Positions 54,123 to 63,318 are shown, counted from the stretch's first letter. The stretch: DNA of 64,000 nucleotides from an uncultured Bacteroidia bacterium (GCA_902791865.1 CADAXK010000003.1:1-64000); one strand, 5' to 3'. The notes: generated by a model from the sequence alone, not told the origin. Made by a program: numbers and translations.

Positions 54123-56663
54123 CTACAAGTTTCCCTTTATGATTTTGCTTGTGAGGACAATATCCTTGCTGTTTGCGCGAACATTATACATCGCAGGTGG
54201 CAGGAAGCTTACATCTAAAGTTAGCTGGTAATTGTATTCTACATTTACTGTTTTTGAGAAAACCAGCCGTCCTAACATGTCATATATCTCAATATTCACA
54301 TCCTGCTTGTCAAAATTTTCGAGGATAATGTTCACATATTCGGAAACTTCGCTTGGATATACGGTTAGTGCTGGCGATTCAAGTTTTTCTGCAGAACAAC
54401 TTGCTTCAATTATTTCCGACACTGAATAGCTTCCATCAAAGTCAACCTGCACCAGGCGGTAATAGTTATTTCCAGAAGTTGCATCATAGTCAACGAAAGA
54501 ATAGTCGGTCATCTCGATTGAGTTGCCTGCAGCGGATATTTTGGAAATGTCGGTGAATTTAACTGCATCGGTCGAATGCTGGAGTATAAAGAAGTCATTG
54601 TTCCTTTCGGAAGCTGTTGTCCAGAATACAGAAACATACGAACCTTCACATTCGGCTTCGAAAGAATAAATTTCTATCGGCAGAATTATGTCATTGGGGT
54701 CGTGTATTGGCATTCCGAGATTCTCAAAACCAGTGTCGTGTTTCCATGCCTTATAAATGCCGGAACCATTGTTTTCTACAACCCATTTGTTAAGAGCATC
54801 GCACAATATCTTTGTTCCATACAATTCGTCGCACAAGGAACATTCGGTGCTATATACATCATCGTGAGCAAAGCAGGTGCAATCGGAAGAAACACCTTCG
54901 CTATCGCTTTTTGTGCATAGCGGATTATACCATTCGCTTTTGTAATAACAATGCATAATAGTGCTTCCCAAGCGATTGTCGCACACAATACTGGTACGAT
55001 AGCCAGAAATATTTCCGCCATTATAGCAATTTGCAATGCTTCCATACTTGCTAACTCCTGCAATACCTGCTACAAGTTTTCTTTCTTCACCGCCCACATT
55101 CCCCGTGTTGTAACAATTTTCGATCTTGCTCATGGAAGAGGAGTTGGAGCCTTCGCAACCGCCAGCAATGCCACCGATTCCTGTTGCATCTGGCGATGTG
55201 CCGCTGATGGTTCCCTTATTGAACGAATTGATGATACGCGATTCATTTGAAATATTTCCAGCTATACCACCAATGCGTTTGGCTGTGCAAGTTACATTCC
55301 CATAGTTGCAACATTCGTCAATAAGTCCATTTATAGCACTGCCCGCTATTCCTCCCGCATTACCGTTGGCACCATTAACTTTTGAAGATTCGGTATTAGT
55401 GCAAGATAAAATTTCCGTCCCTTCGTACATTGTTCCAACAATGCCGCCTACAGCTACAGACGATGTTACCCAGCCATCGTTTTTGCAGTTTGAGATTTTG
55501 CTATACTTATAAAATAATTCAGCAGCTATGCCACCGGCATAACTTTTAGAGATTATAGTTGCTTTATTTATGCAACCAGATATTGTTACGGGTTTCTTGT
55601 TGTTGTAGGTGCGCCCAACAATGCCTCCAGCGTATGAACTGACTGTTATGTAAGCATTGTTTGTACAATTTAATATGGCAACTTCATCGTGGACATATCC
55701 TGCAATACCTCCCACATTTGAAGCATCCTCGCCAGACATTGTGCCATCGTTGCTGCAATTCGTTATGGTTGTTCCTATGCTTGCTTCGCCAATAATTCCA
55801 CCAGTATTTTTTCCAGAAGAAGAAATATGTTCGCTGTTATCACATCCGTCAATGATAATATGGCCGCAATAGTCGTTGCCGATAATGCCACCCAAGTTGC
55901 TATGACCGTTAATTGAACCAGTATTCTTACATTTGCTTATTACTACGTCGTGAAGCATTGTATGTTTTGAGTAGCCTATTATGCCTCCTACATTATCTAC
56001 ACCAGTTACGAAGCCAGTATTCTGGCAGTTGGTTATTGAAAAATCCACCGATGAATATCCGACAATTCCGCCGGCATAGTCTGATGTTCCCGTTATAGAT
56101 GCTTCATTATTACAATCAATAATTTTAATATAGGCGCTTCCGGTAAGCATTGCTGCTATTCCTGCGCAGTAGCCAGCACCAGACACTCTGCCTGTTGTGT
56201 TCACGTTGCAAATAATAGCATTTCCGCCTACGCAGCCAAAAAGTCCAGAATAATTGCCTGAAGTTATATCCAAATCAAGCCATACTCCATTTCCGTCGAA
56301 ATTGCCTTCAAACACTTTTGAATCGGAATTGCCAATGACCTTTGTAATGCTTTCTACAGAACTGTAATCGGCAGATACCTTGTAGAATTTCCCATTCGTA
56401 CTTCCTCCTTCATTTACAAAATCGGCAAGTTTATCCATATCCGTTTTACTTTTAATAATATATGGACTGCCGGATGTTCCTTCGCCAAGCAAGTCCTGAC
56501 ATAGCGCAGGCATGGAAAATGTCGAAAAGAATAGCGCAAATAAAACTAGTAAAAGCATATTCACAGAACGACTATTATCCTGATGAACAACAACAACAAA
56601 TCTCCTAAACAACAGAACCCGTAGAGTATTACGGTATCCCTTAATTGGGCTATTATTTTCCAT
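54123..56663 (-). CDS. GLUG-repeat surface protein with T9SS sorting domain
   Basis: 846 residues. An extended basic N-region precedes a signal-like hydrophobic segment (about 36-55, ending ALCQ); an alternative start at 56558 would put the signal at the N-terminus, but the -7 box TATTTTTGC at 56703-56711 fits the longer gene. Residues about 60-640 contain at least eighteen GLUG motifs (variants of GGIVGYSS, NSGGIIGEAS), probably a right-handed beta-solenoid. Residues about 690-770 look like a fibronectin-type domain, and the C-terminus (VYPSEVSEYVNI to KIIKGNL) is a T9SS type A domain. Adhesin or surface-layer role likely. Confidence 0.85.
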   Translation of the reverse strand: MENNSPIKGYRNTLRVLLFRRFVVVVHQDNSRSVNMLLLVLFALFFSTFSMPALCQDLLGEGTSGSPYIIKSKTDMDKLADFVNEGGSTNGKFYKVSADYSSVESITKVIGNSDSKVFEGNFDGNGVWLDLDITSGNYSGLFGCVGGNAIICNVNTTGRVSGAGYCAGIAAMLTGSAYIKIIDCNNEASITGTSDYAGGIVGYSSVDFSITNCQNTGFVTGVDNVGGIIGYSKHTMLHDVVISKCKNTGSINGHSNLGGIIGNDYCGHIIIDGCDNSEHISSSGKNTGGIIGEASIGTTITNCSNDGTMSGEDASNVGGIAGYVHDEVAILNCTNNAYITVSSYAGGIVGRTYNNKKPVTISGCINKATIISKSYAGGIAAELFYKYSKISNCKNDGWVTSSVAVGGIVGTMYEGTEILSCTNTESSKVNGANGNAGGIAGSAINGLIDECCNYGNVTCTAKRIGGIAGNISNESRIINSFNKGTISGTSPDATGIGGIAGGCEGSNSSSMSKIENCYNTGNVGGEERKLVAGIAGVSKYGSIANCYNGGNISGYRTSIVCDNRLGSTIMHCYYKSEWYNPLCTKSDSEGVSSDCTCFAHDDVYSTECSLCDELYGTKILCDALNKWVVENNGSGIYKAWKHDTGFENLGMPIHDPNDIILPIEIYSFEAECEGSYVSVFWTTASERNNDFFILQHSTDAVKFTDISKISAAGNSIEMTDYSFVDYDATSGNNYYRLVQVDFDGSYSVSEIIEASCSAEKLESPALTVYPSEVSEYVNIILENFDKQDVNIEIYDMLGRLVFSKTVNVEYNYQLTLDVSFLPPAMYNVRANSKDIVLTSKIIKGNL

Positions 56664-56902
56664 TGCAATAATGGTTAATTACATTTTTATTAAAAAGACC
56701 GCGCAAAAATAATTTTTATATCTGTCCTATGTGCGTTTTTTTTGTAAAAAATTAATAACAGGTACTTACAATGTAAGACGAAACTAGGAAATGCTTATAA
56801 AAAGTCATCTATTCTTGATTTTCAGTATTTTACCATCACAGCGCAAGAGTCCAAATAGAAACAATGCCAGGTCGCGTTATGAACATTTTTGTTTTTTGAG
56901 AT

Positions 56903-58441
56903 TTATTCTTTCTGTCCATTACTCTCCAACTCCTTCCACACGAAAATGTCATTCTTCTCCTTGGGGCGAACGCTGTCGAACCACTTGAAATTCTTGAGGA
57001 ACAACTTGTCATCTGTTATCTGGTCCATTGGCAAGGCAAGGCCATCTGGCTTCTCGAAGAACATGATGTCCTTTATTGTCTTTTCCTCGTAAAATACGCG
57101 CATATTGCTGCTGAGAAGTTTGTTCTGGGCCACAAATTCGTTGGCTTCCTCGTCCTCTATATAATATATGGTCTGGCAGTCGGAAAAAAGGTCGGTGCGG
57201 TACAACTTCTTGTCCTTCAGGTAGCCGTTTATGTTCTTGCAGTTTATCTGGTTGTAGTAGTCGTCCTCGATGTGCTGGCACAGGAACGACGAGTTTTTCA
57301 TCACAAACGAATCTGGCTCCTTGTTTACGAACTTCACCGAAATGTATTCGGCGGTGGCTTGCATGTTGTCGCTCCACATTATGGGACTGTAGAACATCTC
57401 GGCAATGGAGTCGTTGGAGTGGAAGGCTATGGAGTCGCAGCGTGCCTGTCCGTCCGACTTGAACGCCAGCACCTTGTGGTACGCCCGCATAAGTTTGAAA
57501 TCCAATGTGTCGCCTTGTTTTTCGCTAGTAATGAATATTGTGTCGGCATGAATGAACAGCGAATCGCCATCCATTATGTATGTTAGCAATGTGCTGTCGG
57601 TCATAAATGCCCGTTCTGGCTCCTCGTAGAAATAGCCGTAGTTTCCGCTGGCAATCATATTGTTGGAAGTGTCGATTATCGACACATTGCGGAATCCTTC
57701 GCCGAAACGGATTTTGCGGTCGTAGTAGAGGCTGTCGCCGTAGAGATAGTTGCTGCCCGATTGTAACCATGCATTTTGGGTTAGGTTGGCCTCATCTGTG
57801 ACGGTGTTGTAGCGCCCATATTCGCAATAGAGGTAGTTCGAGTCGGAAACTATTTCGGTAGGTCCGAAAAAGTCGGCAATTTCGGTTTCGGTGTTGTACC
57901 TTAGCGTATCGCTTGTAATTGAATAGTCGGGATTTTTCAGTATCACGCTATCGACAGCATAGTATTCGTATGTTTCTGTGTAGTAATAGCCCCACTGACT
58001 GCGCAGACGGTTTTCGCCATCGTACATTCGTCCGCCCTCGAAGTAGTAAATCATGTTTTTGTCGCGGTCGTAGTCGAGCGAATCGGTTATGAGGTACGAC
58101 TTGTTGTGCTGCATAATCACCGAATCGCGCATCTTAGCCATACGTATGTCGCCATCATATTCGGCGTACTTGCCGATGAGCAGAATGGTGTCGCCCTGCT
58201 TGAAACGCACATTGTTGTATGCTTGCACCGAGTTGGTCTCGTCGTAGAAGTAGGCGGAGTCGCAGAACATGTAGATTTCGTCGTGGCGGAAAACCACATC
58301 TCCTAGAAGCCTTTTGGCTTCAATTCCCGACTTTTGGCTGTATTCAAGGGTGTTTGCGTGAAGAATTTCCACTTTCTTCTGCGCCAATGCAAGCAAAGTC
58401 GCGAAAGTGAGCATCAATGTCAGCGCAAACTTCAGTTTCAT
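56903..58441 (-). CDS. OstA-like (LptA/LptD N-domain) protein
   Basis: 512 residues. Signal peptide (1-20, LALAQ), then an OstA-like beta-jellyroll domain with VEILHANTLEYSQKSG and GDVVFRHDEIYMFCDSAYF, followed by further repeats of the same fold (DSLDYDRDKNMIYYFEGGRMY, DSLYYDRKIRFGEGF). Likely part of lipopolysaccharide transport or outer-membrane assembly. Upstream of moxR on the same strand. Confidence 0.85.
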   Translation of the reverse strand: MKLKFALTLMLTFATLLALAQKKVEILHANTLEYSQKSGIEAKRLLGDVVFRHDEIYMFCDSAYFYDETNSVQAYNNVRFKQGDTILLIGKYAEYDGDIRMAKMRDSVIMQHNKSYLITDSLDYDRDKNMIYYFEGGRMYDGENRLRSQWGYYYTETYEYYAVDSVILKNPDYSITSDTLRYNTETEIADFFGPTEIVSDSNYLYCEYGRYNTVTDEANLTQNAWLQSGSNYLYGDSLYYDRKIRFGEGFRNVSIIDTSNNMIASGNYGYFYEEPERAFMTDSTLLTYIMDGDSLFIHADTIFITSEKQGDTLDFKLMRAYHKVLAFKSDGQARCDSIAFHSNDSIAEMFYSPIMWSDNMQATAEYISVKFVNKEPDSFVMKNSSFLCQHIEDDYYNQINCKNINGYLKDKKLYRTDLFSDCQTIYYIEDEEANEFVAQNKLLSSNMRVFYEEKTIKDIMFFEKPDGLALPMDQITDDKLFLKNFKWFDSVRPKEKNDIFVWKELESNGQKE

Positions 58442-58462
58442 CTGTTGTATGTTTGGTGAAAC

Positions 58463-59434
58463 TTAGTCTTTCACAAGTTCATCAATGATGTCCTCGATGG
58501 AAAGACCTTCGGCTTCGGCTTTGTAGTTCTTTACAACCCTGTGGCGCAGAACAATCTTTGCAACAGCCTGAACATCCTCGATGTCGGGCGAATATTTTCC
58601 GCTAAGAACTGCTACTGTCTTTGCGCCTATGACAAGGTATTGGGATGCACGTGGTCCTGCTCCCCAGTGTATGAACTTGCGTGTGATTTCGGGAGCAATT
58701 TCCGAATCGGGACGAGTCTTGTTGACGAGGCGAACAGCATATTCGAGTACATTGTCGTTGATTGGAATCTTGCGGATAAGGTTCTGGAAATAAATGATTT
58801 CCTCTGCACTAAGTATCTGCTTGATTTCGAAATTCTTGTCGGCGGTAGTGTTCTTTACTATGCGGATTTCGTCATCGAGGCTTGGGTATCCGACATTTAT
58901 GTTGAACATAAAACGGTCGAGCTGTGCCTCTGGAAGCGGATATGTACCTTCCTGCTCAATCGGGTTCTGGGTTGCCATTACGAAGAATGGTTCATCGAGC
59001 TTGTAGATTGTTCCCGATGCGGTTACCGAGCGTTCCTGCATGGCCTCGAGCAGAGCCGCCTGAGTCTTTGGCGGGGTACGGTTTATTTCATCTGCAAGTA
59101 TGAAGTTGGCGAAAATCGGACCTTTTATGAACTTGAACTGGCGGTCTTCGCCAAGAATTTCGCTACCTATGATGTCGGATGGCATTAGGTCGGGTGTGAA
59201 CTGGATACGCTTGTTCTTCAAACCTAGAACTTCAGCGATGGTGTTTACCAACAGAGTTTTTGCTAGTCCGGGCACACCAACCAGCAGGCAGTGTCCACGG
59301 CTGAAAATGGAAATCAGCACTTCCTTCACAACCTGATCCTGTCCGTAAATCTTCTTGCCAATCTCGACAAGCATCTCATCATATTTCGACCTCAAGGCAT
59401 TTGCAGCCTCCACATTGTCCTTGTACTCAATCAT
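58463..59434 (-). CDS. MoxR family AAA+ ATPase
   Basis: 323 residues. Walker A GVPGLAKT, Walker B ILADEINRTPPKTQAALLEAMQERSVT, arginine finger region EQEGTYPLPEAQLDRFMF. Chaperone-like ATPases of this family usually work with von Willebrand factor A proteins; none is adjacent here. The OstA-like gene follows 21 nt downstream. Confidence 0.93.
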   Translation of the reverse strand: MIEYKDNVEAANALRSKYDEMLVEIGKKIYGQDQVVKEVLISIFSRGHCLLVGVPGLAKTLLVNTIAEVLGLKNKRIQFTPDLMPSDIIGSEILGEDRQFKFIKGPIFANFILADEINRTPPKTQAALLEAMQERSVTASGTIYKLDEPFFVMATQNPIEQEGTYPLPEAQLDRFMFNINVGYPSLDDEIRIVKNTTADKNFEIKQILSAEEIIYFQNLIRKIPINDNVLEYAVRLVNKTRPDSEIAPEITRKFIHWGAGPRASQYLVIGAKTVAVLSGKYSPDIEDVQAVAKIVLRHRVVKNYKAEAEGLSIEDIIDELVKD

Positions 59435-59743
59435 ACAAATAAATTTTAGGGTGCAAAGGTAAAGAGAATTTACGATTTACGAGTTACGATTGACGAATTT
59501 ATTTTGGCTTCGCCGTTCAAGGTTTAACTTCGTTGAGGGCTACGCCGTTCTGGTTTCACGTTTAACGTTCAAGGGGAGTCAAAGGTTGATGACTTGAAAC
59601 TTTATTTGGGTTTTCTTTCGTTGGATATTGATATACAATTTTAATCTGCAGTTTTGTGAAAATAGTAATGACCATTACGGTAATGGATATTACTATTTTG
59701 GGGGACTTATTTAGGAGTTGCGATAAATATGTGCCTTAGTCTT
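59435..59743. other. Non-coding stretch with a dispersed-repeat copy
   Basis: Contains a copy of the TTTAACTTCGTTGAGGGCTA element (59523-59550) and the long hairpin 59659-59699. No gene. Confidence 0.65.
59659..59699. repeat. Long hairpin, left side of Ser/Thr kinase unit
   Basis: 41-nt near-perfect hairpin, outer arms AAAATAGTAAT and ATTACTATTTT, inner arms CCATTAC and GTAATGG. It recurs with substitutions at 61981-62021. Confidence 0.85.
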
Positions 59744-60355
59744 TTAATTATTGGCAAGCTTTACAACCGTTAGTCCGCCTTTCCCTCCCACAACGAACAT
59801 CTTTGACTTTAGCAGACCATCCTTGTCGGTTAGGTTGTCAACATACAATGGTTTGCCGAGAATAAAATGCTTGCACGAAAAGTTGTCGCCAACCTGCCAT
59901 TTGGAATTTTCTGTTTCAATGATTTCAAAGCGGAGGTATCCAAGATATTTCAGTAGCGATTTGCGGCTCGGATTCCATTCTATATGAAGCATTTCACCGA
60001 TATTCAAGTCGTAGGAAGAGATTTCTTCCCCGACAAAGTCGCCTGAGCCTTCGCCCGACTGAAGCTTGAAATGTTCAAGGAAAGCGTTCCAGTTTTCAAA
60101 GCCTACATACTGCGAAAGAACATCCAAAGTGTATAGCCTGACGAGCGAATTGTCATCGGTGCGGTCGTAGCCGAAAAAGCGCTTCAAGGTCTTGTCGGTA
60201 ATGGATGAATTTTGCACCTTTACTATTACAGACCGTTGCAGTTCCTTGAAGTCATGCGGACTTAGGGCTTTGTCGTTGAGTCCAGCGGCAGACCTTATGC
60301 GGTTGCGAAGTTCTTCAAGGGCTTTTTCGTTTCGTGGAATTGAAGTTTTTGACAT
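59744..60355 (-). CDS. Conserved hypothetical protein, divergent from Ser/Thr kinase
   Basis: 203 residues, no signal peptide or membrane segment. N-terminal helical part ending in SSITDKTLKRFFGYDR and YTLDVLSQYVGFENW, a pattern seen in uncharacterised Bacteroidota proteins that I read as a possible DNA- or protein-binding module. The C-terminal half (LNIGEMLHIEWNPSRKSLLKYLGYLRFEIIE) is beta-rich. Divergently transcribed 61 nt from the kinase gene, so it may be its regulator or target. Confidence 0.55.
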   Translation of the reverse strand: MSKTSIPRNEKALEELRNRIRSAAGLNDKALSPHDFKELQRSVIVKVQNSSITDKTLKRFFGYDRTDDNSLVRLYTLDVLSQYVGFENWNAFLEHFKLQSGEGSGDFVGEEISSYDLNIGEMLHIEWNPSRKSLLKYLGYLRFEIIETENSKWQVGDNFSCKHFILGKPLYVDNLTDKDGLLKSKMFVVGGKGGLTVVKLANN

Positions 60356-60416
60356 TTTTTGAATGTTTTGTGACGATGCAAAATTATAAAAAATTACCTT
60401 TGCCGTAATTTTAGCT

Positions 60417-61778
60417 ATGTCGGAAAGTTTTACATCGGGTTCGTTCGGGAATATTGTTGCCGATTCATTGAGTTTTCACGATTATCGGGAAGTGGAACAC
60501 GATGGGGCTGGCTATAGCAAATTTTATACTGTCATCAGTGGCAGCAGGAAGCTGTTTCTGAAAGCAATAAACCCTGAAAACGGCAGTACCGCCGAAAATA
60601 TCAGCCGTCTTGAACGCGAATACAAACTTTTTGAACGGTTATACGGCAACGAGCATATTGTCCGCTGCATCGACTTGCGCAACGACCCGCAGGTTGGGCT
60701 GTGCATTGTGATGGAGTATGTCGATGGGATGACTTTGGCGGAGTTCTTGGCGACATCGCCATCTGCCAGCGAGAGGAAGCGTATTCTGAACGAGTTGCTT
60801 GATGCAGTTGCGTTTATCCATAGTCATCAGGTGGTTCACAACGACTTGAAGCCCGAAAACATTCTTATCACCCGCAATGGGCATAGCGTGAAACTTATTG
60901 ATTTCGGTTATGCCGACTGTGATTTTAGTATTGATAAGGCTACTGGCGGGACAAAATCTTACGCCTCTCCCGAACTTCTGAATGGTGGCGAAATTGACTG
61001 CAAAAGCGATGTTTATTCCATCGGGCTGATAATTAGGGCTTTGTTTCCGCATCGCTACAGGCTTATTGCACGGAAGTGCCAGCATGAAAATGCGAGCAGG
61101 CGTTACAAAAAAGTTTCTGACATAGCCAAAGCTATTCGTAGGCGTGATGTGTGGTTGTTGCTGTCGGTTGTGGTAGCCGCGATTGGAATTGCCTTGTTTG
61201 TGGCAATATGGTTTGTGAATAAGAGGCAGGATGAACCCGATTTGCCGGAGGTTGACGTTCCTGTGCAAGTAACGACTGTGGATTCCACAGAAAATAGCAC
61301 TAATGTTCAAGAAGAAGTTCCTTCGGAAGCAAAAACGGATGTAAAGCCAATCGTCAGTGAATCAAACAAAAAGCAGAACAATTTTTCCCCAAAAGAATCG
61401 TCGCTGAACTTTGATTCGATACACAAGTGCTATTTTGATTTGTACGATAAATACGAACGCGAACTGAAGACTGGTATCGCCGACGGAAGCCTTGAGTATC
61501 TGGAGTTTGCAGCAAAGCACTACCAGTTATTTGCATCAGACCTTTACTGCTTAAAACAAAAGATGACTCCAGATGACAAAGATTTGGCTGTTGAATTTGA
61601 AAAGGATTATATGGCAGTTTATGGAATGCTTACATCGAAATTCAACATAATCCTTTCAAGCCTACCATCTTATGATGTTGTGAAGGACAAATATGTACGA
61701 GACAGTTTAAATCAAAGATTGGATGTTTTGCTGAAGCAGGTAATGGACAAGCAAATGGATGTTAATAATTGTAAATAA
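60417..61778 (+). CDS. Membrane-anchored Ser/Thr protein kinase
   Basis: 453 residues. Hanks-type kinase (1-235) with the ATP Lys49 (LFLKA), catalytic loop H141-N-D143-LKPEN (HND rather than HRD), DFG at 162-164 and an APE-like ASPELL. The glycine-rich loop is degenerate (DGAGYSKFYTV). One membrane segment follows (about 236-258, LLLSVVVAAIGIALFVAIWFV), then an extracytoplasmic domain rich in Ser/Thr/Glu and helical (from about 330) with no PASTA repeats. Sensing role of that domain is inferred. Confidence 0.87.
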   Translation: MSESFTSGSFGNIVADSLSFHDYREVEHDGAGYSKFYTVISGSRKLFLKAINPENGSTAENISRLEREYKLFERLYGNEHIVRCIDLRNDPQVGLCIVMEYVDGMTLAEFLATSPSASERKRILNELLDAVAFIHSHQVVHNDLKPENILITRNGHSVKLIDFGYADCDFSIDKATGGTKSYASPELLNGGEIDCKSDVYSIGLIIRALFPHRYRLIARKCQHENASRRYKKVSDIAKAIRRRDVWLLLSVVVAAIGIALFVAIWFVNKRQDEPDLPEVDVPVQVTTVDSTENSTNVQEEVPSEAKTDVKPIVSESNKKQNNFSPKESSLNFDSIHKCYFDLYDKYERELKTGIADGSLEYLEFAAKHYQLFASDLYCLKQKMTPDDKDLAVEFEKDYMAVYGMLTSKFNIILSSLPSYDVVKDKYVRDSLNQRLDVLLKQVMDKQMDVNNCK

Positions 61779-61797
61779 TTAATTTTAATGGACTTAT

Positions 61798-61944
61798 ATG
61801 GCGACATATGGGATATTGTTGCCTAAGGTATTTAATTTCTATTCTTATTTGCCGTCATTTTATAAAGTGATGATAAACAGGGATAAGCGGGATAGTATAA
61901 GGGAGGAGTTGGATAGTTTCAAGAAGCAGATATACAATAGATAA
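61798..61944 (+). CDS. Possible 48-aa small protein
   Basis: ATG at 61798, stop TAA at 61942-61944. The peptide MATYGILLPKVFNFYSYLPS continues with FYKVMINRDKRDSIREEL and a Lys-rich end; the last third looks amphipathic-helical. It starts 20 nt after the kinase stop codon and could be co-transcribed. A shorter overlapping frame also exists. Coding status is uncertain. Confidence 0.35.
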   Translation: MATYGILLPKVFNFYSYLPSFYKVMINRDKRDSIREELDSFKKQIYNR

Positions 61945-61980
61945 AAACTTGCTGTTTCGAAATTTGTGTATGCTTTTTAT

Positions 61981-62021
61981 AAAATAGTAATAACCATTAC
62001 TGTAATTGCTGTTACTATTTT
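61981..62021. repeat. Long hairpin, right side of Ser/Thr kinase unit
   Basis: Related to 59659-59699 with the same AAAATAGTAAT outer arm but more substitutions in the loop side. Follows the possible small gene. Confidence 0.8.
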
Positions 62022-62141
62022 GTGTTTATATGTATAAATAGTTGATATACTTTGTGTTGTGTGAAATTCTGCCGCTTTTCCAACCTAAAATAGGGTTGTT
62101 TCTGCCGTTTTTCCAACTTTTAACTCTTAACTTTTAACTGA

Positions 62142-62195
62142 AAAATAAGTACCGAAAAGTACCAAGTCCGTTCCCTTTTTTGCATCTAATTTTGC
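62142..62195 (+). promoter_or_regulatory. AAGTACC element and promoter, copy 1
   Basis: Two AAGTACC heptamers at 62147-62153 and 62157-62163 (10-bp period) inside a 32-bp block also present at 63179-63210. TAATTTTGC (62187-62195) begins exactly 23 nt after the second heptamer. The lipoprotein starts at 62266. Confidence 0.6.
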
Positions 62196-62265
62196 CGACG
62201 AAACAATTTCATTAGATGTTGAAGAGATGAAGTTAATTAAATGTATAATTCTAAACGAAAGTAAA

Positions 62266-63090
62266 ATGAAACGTAATTTGTTTGTTATGATGTGCGCTGT
62301 TGCGCTTGTTTTGGGAGTTTGTTCGTGCGGAGGAAACCAGGAACTTACAAAGATGATTCCTGCTTCTGCTGTAAAAATCACAGGAGATGACAAGGATTTC
62401 TTTAAGCTTGCCGGTGATTCTGTAAAGATTATTCTTACCAATGATCGCCCTAACGACGATGATACTTGGGAAGTCAAGGCAATAATGCCTTTTTCCAATA
62501 CAAAGTCTTGGGCAGAAGTGAAAGAAATGCGCAAAAAGAAACCAAATTGGTCTGGCATATACGGAATTAGTAGTTGTGATTATGAAACCAAGGTTAATTA
62601 TTATGACGAGAACGGTTCCAATGTCGATTTGGACTCAAAGGTTGAAGGCTTTGACGATTTGTTGAAATCGGAAGAAATTACAACTGGAAATGTCACCGTA
62701 AAACACGATAATTGGGGCGGAATTGGAAGTTATGAGCGAATAAAGCAAAATTTTGACAAGGTTGCTGGCGTTAAATTGGAGATTAAATTGTCTTGGGGAG
62801 CCCATTATGACGAAGAAATGCCTGCTGCTAGCGAAGATAATTCTGCAACCTCTTCCGACAGCGACTGGGATTCCATCCTTGACGAGTACGAGAAGTATGT
62901 TGACAAGTATGTGGCTGTGTACAAGAAGGCTATGAACGGCGATATGAATGCTTTGTCGGAATCTGTTTCGTTGGCCGAGCAAGCCGAGAAGCTTGGCGAC
63001 AAGCTGAGCAAGGGGCAGGGGTCGATGACATCTGCGCAGATGAACCGCTACACCAAGATTGTCACAAAGATGACTAACGCAATGCAATAA
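62266..63090 (+). CDS. Lipoprotein of unknown function, DUF6591-like end
   Basis: Start at 62266 (MKRNLFVMMCAVALVLGVCS); an upstream in-frame ATG at 62227 adds thirteen unlikely residues. 274 residues. Lipobox VCSC near residue 21. The middle is beta-rich (VKIILTNDRPNDDDTWEVKA) and the end (SDWDSILDEYEKYVDKYVAV to SAQMNRYTKIVTKMTNAMQ) is helical, resembling a domain I associate with DUF6591; I cannot confirm it. Followed by an intrinsic terminator. Confidence 0.7.
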   Translation: MKRNLFVMMCAVALVLGVCSCGGNQELTKMIPASAVKITGDDKDFFKLAGDSVKIILTNDRPNDDDTWEVKAIMPFSNTKSWAEVKEMRKKKPNWSGIYGISSCDYETKVNYYDENGSNVDLDSKVEGFDDLLKSEEITTGNVTVKHDNWGGIGSYERIKQNFDKVAGVKLEIKLSWGAHYDEEMPAASEDNSATSSDSDWDSILDEYEKYVDKYVAVYKKAMNGDMNALSESVSLAEQAEKLGDKLSKGQGSMTSAQMNRYTKIVTKMTNAMQ

Positions 63091-63117
63091 ATACTAATTT
63101 CATATTATGGGAATTTT

Positions 63118-63152
63118 AAGTCTGCCGGCATTTGTTGGCAGACTTTTTTTTG
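63118..63152 (+). terminator. Terminator of the 62266 lipoprotein gene
   Basis: Hairpin AAGTCTGCC/GGCAGACTT (63118-63126, 63137-63145) followed by TTTTTTT. Confidence 0.88.
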
Positions 63153-63178
63153 TGGTAATTTGTTTGACTTGATAGGAC

Positions 63179-63232
63179 AAAATAAGTACCGAAAAGTACC
63201 ACCCCCGTTCTTTCTATACTTCCTACCTTTGC
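63179..63232 (+). promoter_or_regulatory. AAGTACC element and promoter, copy 2
   Basis: AAGTACC at 63184-63190 and 63194-63200 in the same 32-bp block as copy 1 (three mismatches); TACCTTTGC at 63224-63232 begins 23 nt after the second heptamer, the same distance as in copy 1. Confidence 0.6.
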
Positions 63233-63282
63233 AAAGGAAAGCAGTACCGATAATTTTTTTTCTACAAAAAGTGTATCGCTTG

Positions 63283-63312
63283 TTTGCTGAAATTAAAAAA
63301 TGTGTATATTTG
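63283..63312 (+). promoter_or_regulatory. Promoter of the structured leader RNA
   Basis: TTTG (63283-63286), an 18-nt spacer and TATATTTG (63305-63312). Transcription would start near 63319 and give a leader of about 316 nt before the ATG at 63635. Confidence 0.65.
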
Positions 63313-63318
63313 TGGCAC

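Noticed and set aside
58541..59188. 215-aa plus-strand frame
   Set aside because: Antisense to moxR, Cys-rich random-looking translation.
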